Below are positions 63,103 to 64,000 of a stretch of DNA of 64,000 nt, one piece after another (position 1 is the stretch's first letter; each line of letters begins with the position of its first letter). Below the pieces are notes generated by a model that worked only from the letters and a program-made list of their open reading frames with translations, had not been told where the DNA came from and ran no database searches. The position numbers and the translations under genes are program-made. This stretch comes from an uncultured Bacteroidia bacterium (GTDB lineage Bacteria > Bacteroidota > Bacteroidia > Bacteroidales > Prolixibacteraceae), in the NCBI GenBank assembly GCA_903907075.1, contig CAIVMQ010000034.1, positions 37,678 through 101,677 on the forward strand. The letters run 5' to 3'.

Positions 63103-63163
63103 ATGGGTGCAGCCATTTGAAATCGCTGAAAATATTACTTGCAAATGCGATTGAAAATAAAAA
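63055..63163. repeat. REP-like palindromic repeats upstream of the RAYT gene
   Basis: AAATCGCAGCACCC (63058-63071) and GGGTGCAGCCATTT (63105-63118) are inverted. The second copy extends as a 28-base unit at 63103-63130 that is repeated downstream of the transposase gene (63894-63921, 25 of 28 identical). A GCGATTGAAAAT arm at 63147 completes a hairpin like that at 63936. Confidence 0.7.
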
Positions 63164-63222
63164 TTCAATTATTAATAAAATACAAGAAGATTTTCGTAAA
63201 TTGATATTTTAAAGCGAAAATC

Positions 63223-63885
63223 ATGGAGAAAAAAGAAGCCTACCGGCATATTTTACCCCATTTCCAAAAACCTGGACAAGCATATTTTGTAACCTGGCTT
63301 TTAAAAGATGCAATTCCAGCTAAATCTTTGGTTCGTTATACGCTACAACTAAAAATAATAAATTCACAAATCGATCTCTTTAAAACCCAAACAGCAGATC
63401 AATCGGTAATTGACAACCTTAAGATCGAATACAATCTGGTCCGAAAAAAATATATCAAAGCTTTCCACGACCAGTTGGATAATGCAAGAAATCCCTATAT
63501 TGATTTATCCAGGCAGGAAAATACTCAAATCATCATACAGACACTCCAATATTGGGAAGGGGAAAAACTCAAAAATATAGCCTTTTCGATTATGCCCAAT
63601 CATGTTCATTGGGTTTTTGAACTTTTCAAAACGGACAAAAATGGAAAACCAGTCTTTTTACAGGATATCTTACAATCGGTCAAACGGTTTTCGGCCCACA
63701 AAATTAATAAGTCTGAATGCAGGCAAGGAGCACTGTGGCAGAAAGAAAGTTTCGACACAACGTTAAGAGATGAAAATCATATGTATTATGCTGTTAGATA
63801 TACTCTTAATAATCCTATTAAAGCAGGTTTGGTATCAGAATGGAGTAATTGGCCAGGGACATGGAATGGATACACCGATTTGTAA
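63223..63885 (+). mobile_element. REP-associated tyrosine transposase (RAYT, IS200/IS605-like Y1)
   Basis: A 220-residue Y1 transposase of the RAYT branch. It has the HUH metal motif in IMPNHVHWVF (His127 and His129) and a catalytic-tyrosine helix HMYYAVRYTLNNPIKAGLV (Tyr188 or Tyr189, inside residues 187-205). PYIDLSRQEN, KNIAFSIMPNHVHW and SVKRFSAHKINK are typical RAYT spacings. The gene is complete, from ATG to stop. Near-identical 28-base REP-like units (63103 and 63894) and hairpin partners on both sides show that the element carries its own REP palindromes, as RAYTs do. The last codons, near 63876, already resemble the REP sequence. Confidence 0.88.
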
Positions 63886-64000
63886 TTGAAGAGATGGGTG
63901 CAGCGATTTGTAATCGTTGAATCAAAATTATAAGTGCGATTAAAAATCACAACACCCGCCCATTCGAACAATGATTTGCATTAGCACTTAAGGGTGCAGC
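63876..64000. repeat. REP-like repeats downstream of the RAYT gene
   Basis: A 28-base unit at 63894-63921 (ATGGGTGCAGCGATTTGTAA and on) pairs with an inverted arm CGATTAAAAATCACAACACC at 63937-63956. A partial copy CGATTTGTAATTG overlaps the end of the transposase gene (63876-63888). A further GGGTGCAGC begins at 63992 and runs off the window, so the array continues. Confidence 0.75.

Overview
The window comes from a Bacteroidota chromosome, most likely class Bacteroidia or a close relative. The signs are about 40 percent GC, -7 boxes of the form TAnnTTTG, a SusC/SusD polysaccharide locus, type III glutamine synthetase, and families typical of this phylum (DUF4831, HYC_CC_PP, short-LID adenylate kinase). 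[FeFe]-hydrogenase maturase HydF together with a quinol nitric-oxide reductase suggests a fermentative or facultatively anaerobic cell that meets nitric oxide. Genus cannot be read from the sequence.

Layout. 1-4.8 kb: a PorV-like outer-membrane protein cut by the left edge, purE, then hpt-adk-obg-PAP2 phosphatase and a half-size DUF1456 protein. 5-9 kb: glnN and an M20 dipeptidase. 9.1-14.9 kb: a nitric-oxide defence island. It holds an Rrf2 regulator with three cysteines, Ric (YtfE/ScdA), a second hemerythrin protein, qNOR and a PepSY-type membrane protein. A perfect 19-bp-arm palindrome lies between the divergent promoters. 15-30.4 kb: a beta-glucan utilisation locus on the minus strand, with a membrane-tethered LuxR-type sensor/regulator, SusC, SusD, a PKD lipoprotein, three GH16 and two GH30 enzymes. 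The enzyme set fits a beta-1,3/1,6-glucan such as laminarin. Four direct repeats phased on 11 bp sit just upstream of the likely susC promoter. 30.6-38.4 kb: peptidase PepD, an MFS carrier, DUF4831, Nnr and a POT peptide transporter. 38.5-46.5 kb: a five-gene copper/silver efflux operon (HYC_CC_PP protein, HMA protein, CusA, CusC, CusB). 46.6-54 kb: SEC-C protein, isochorismatase-fold hydrolase, HydF, CoaD, a thioredoxin-fold protein, PyrE, SRPBCC protein, BirA and RsfS. 54.1-60 kb: ftsH, DUF2007, cdsA, psd, pssA and an alpha-oxoamine synthase, forming a membrane protease and lipid synthesis cluster. 60-61 kb: trxB.

From tRNA-Pro(GGG) at 61.3 kb to the right edge the DNA looks accessory and decayed: an O-methyltransferase pseudogene, a fragment of an AlkA-type DNA glycosylase, and a REP-associated tyrosine transposase (RAYT) between duplicated REP-like palindromes. 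The glycosylase homology stops where the REP sequence begins.

The items most worth follow-up are the phased repeats upstream of susC, the long Rrf2-island palindrome, the RAYT/REP array, and a CTATGTG palindromic repeat that supplies the last codons of cusA.
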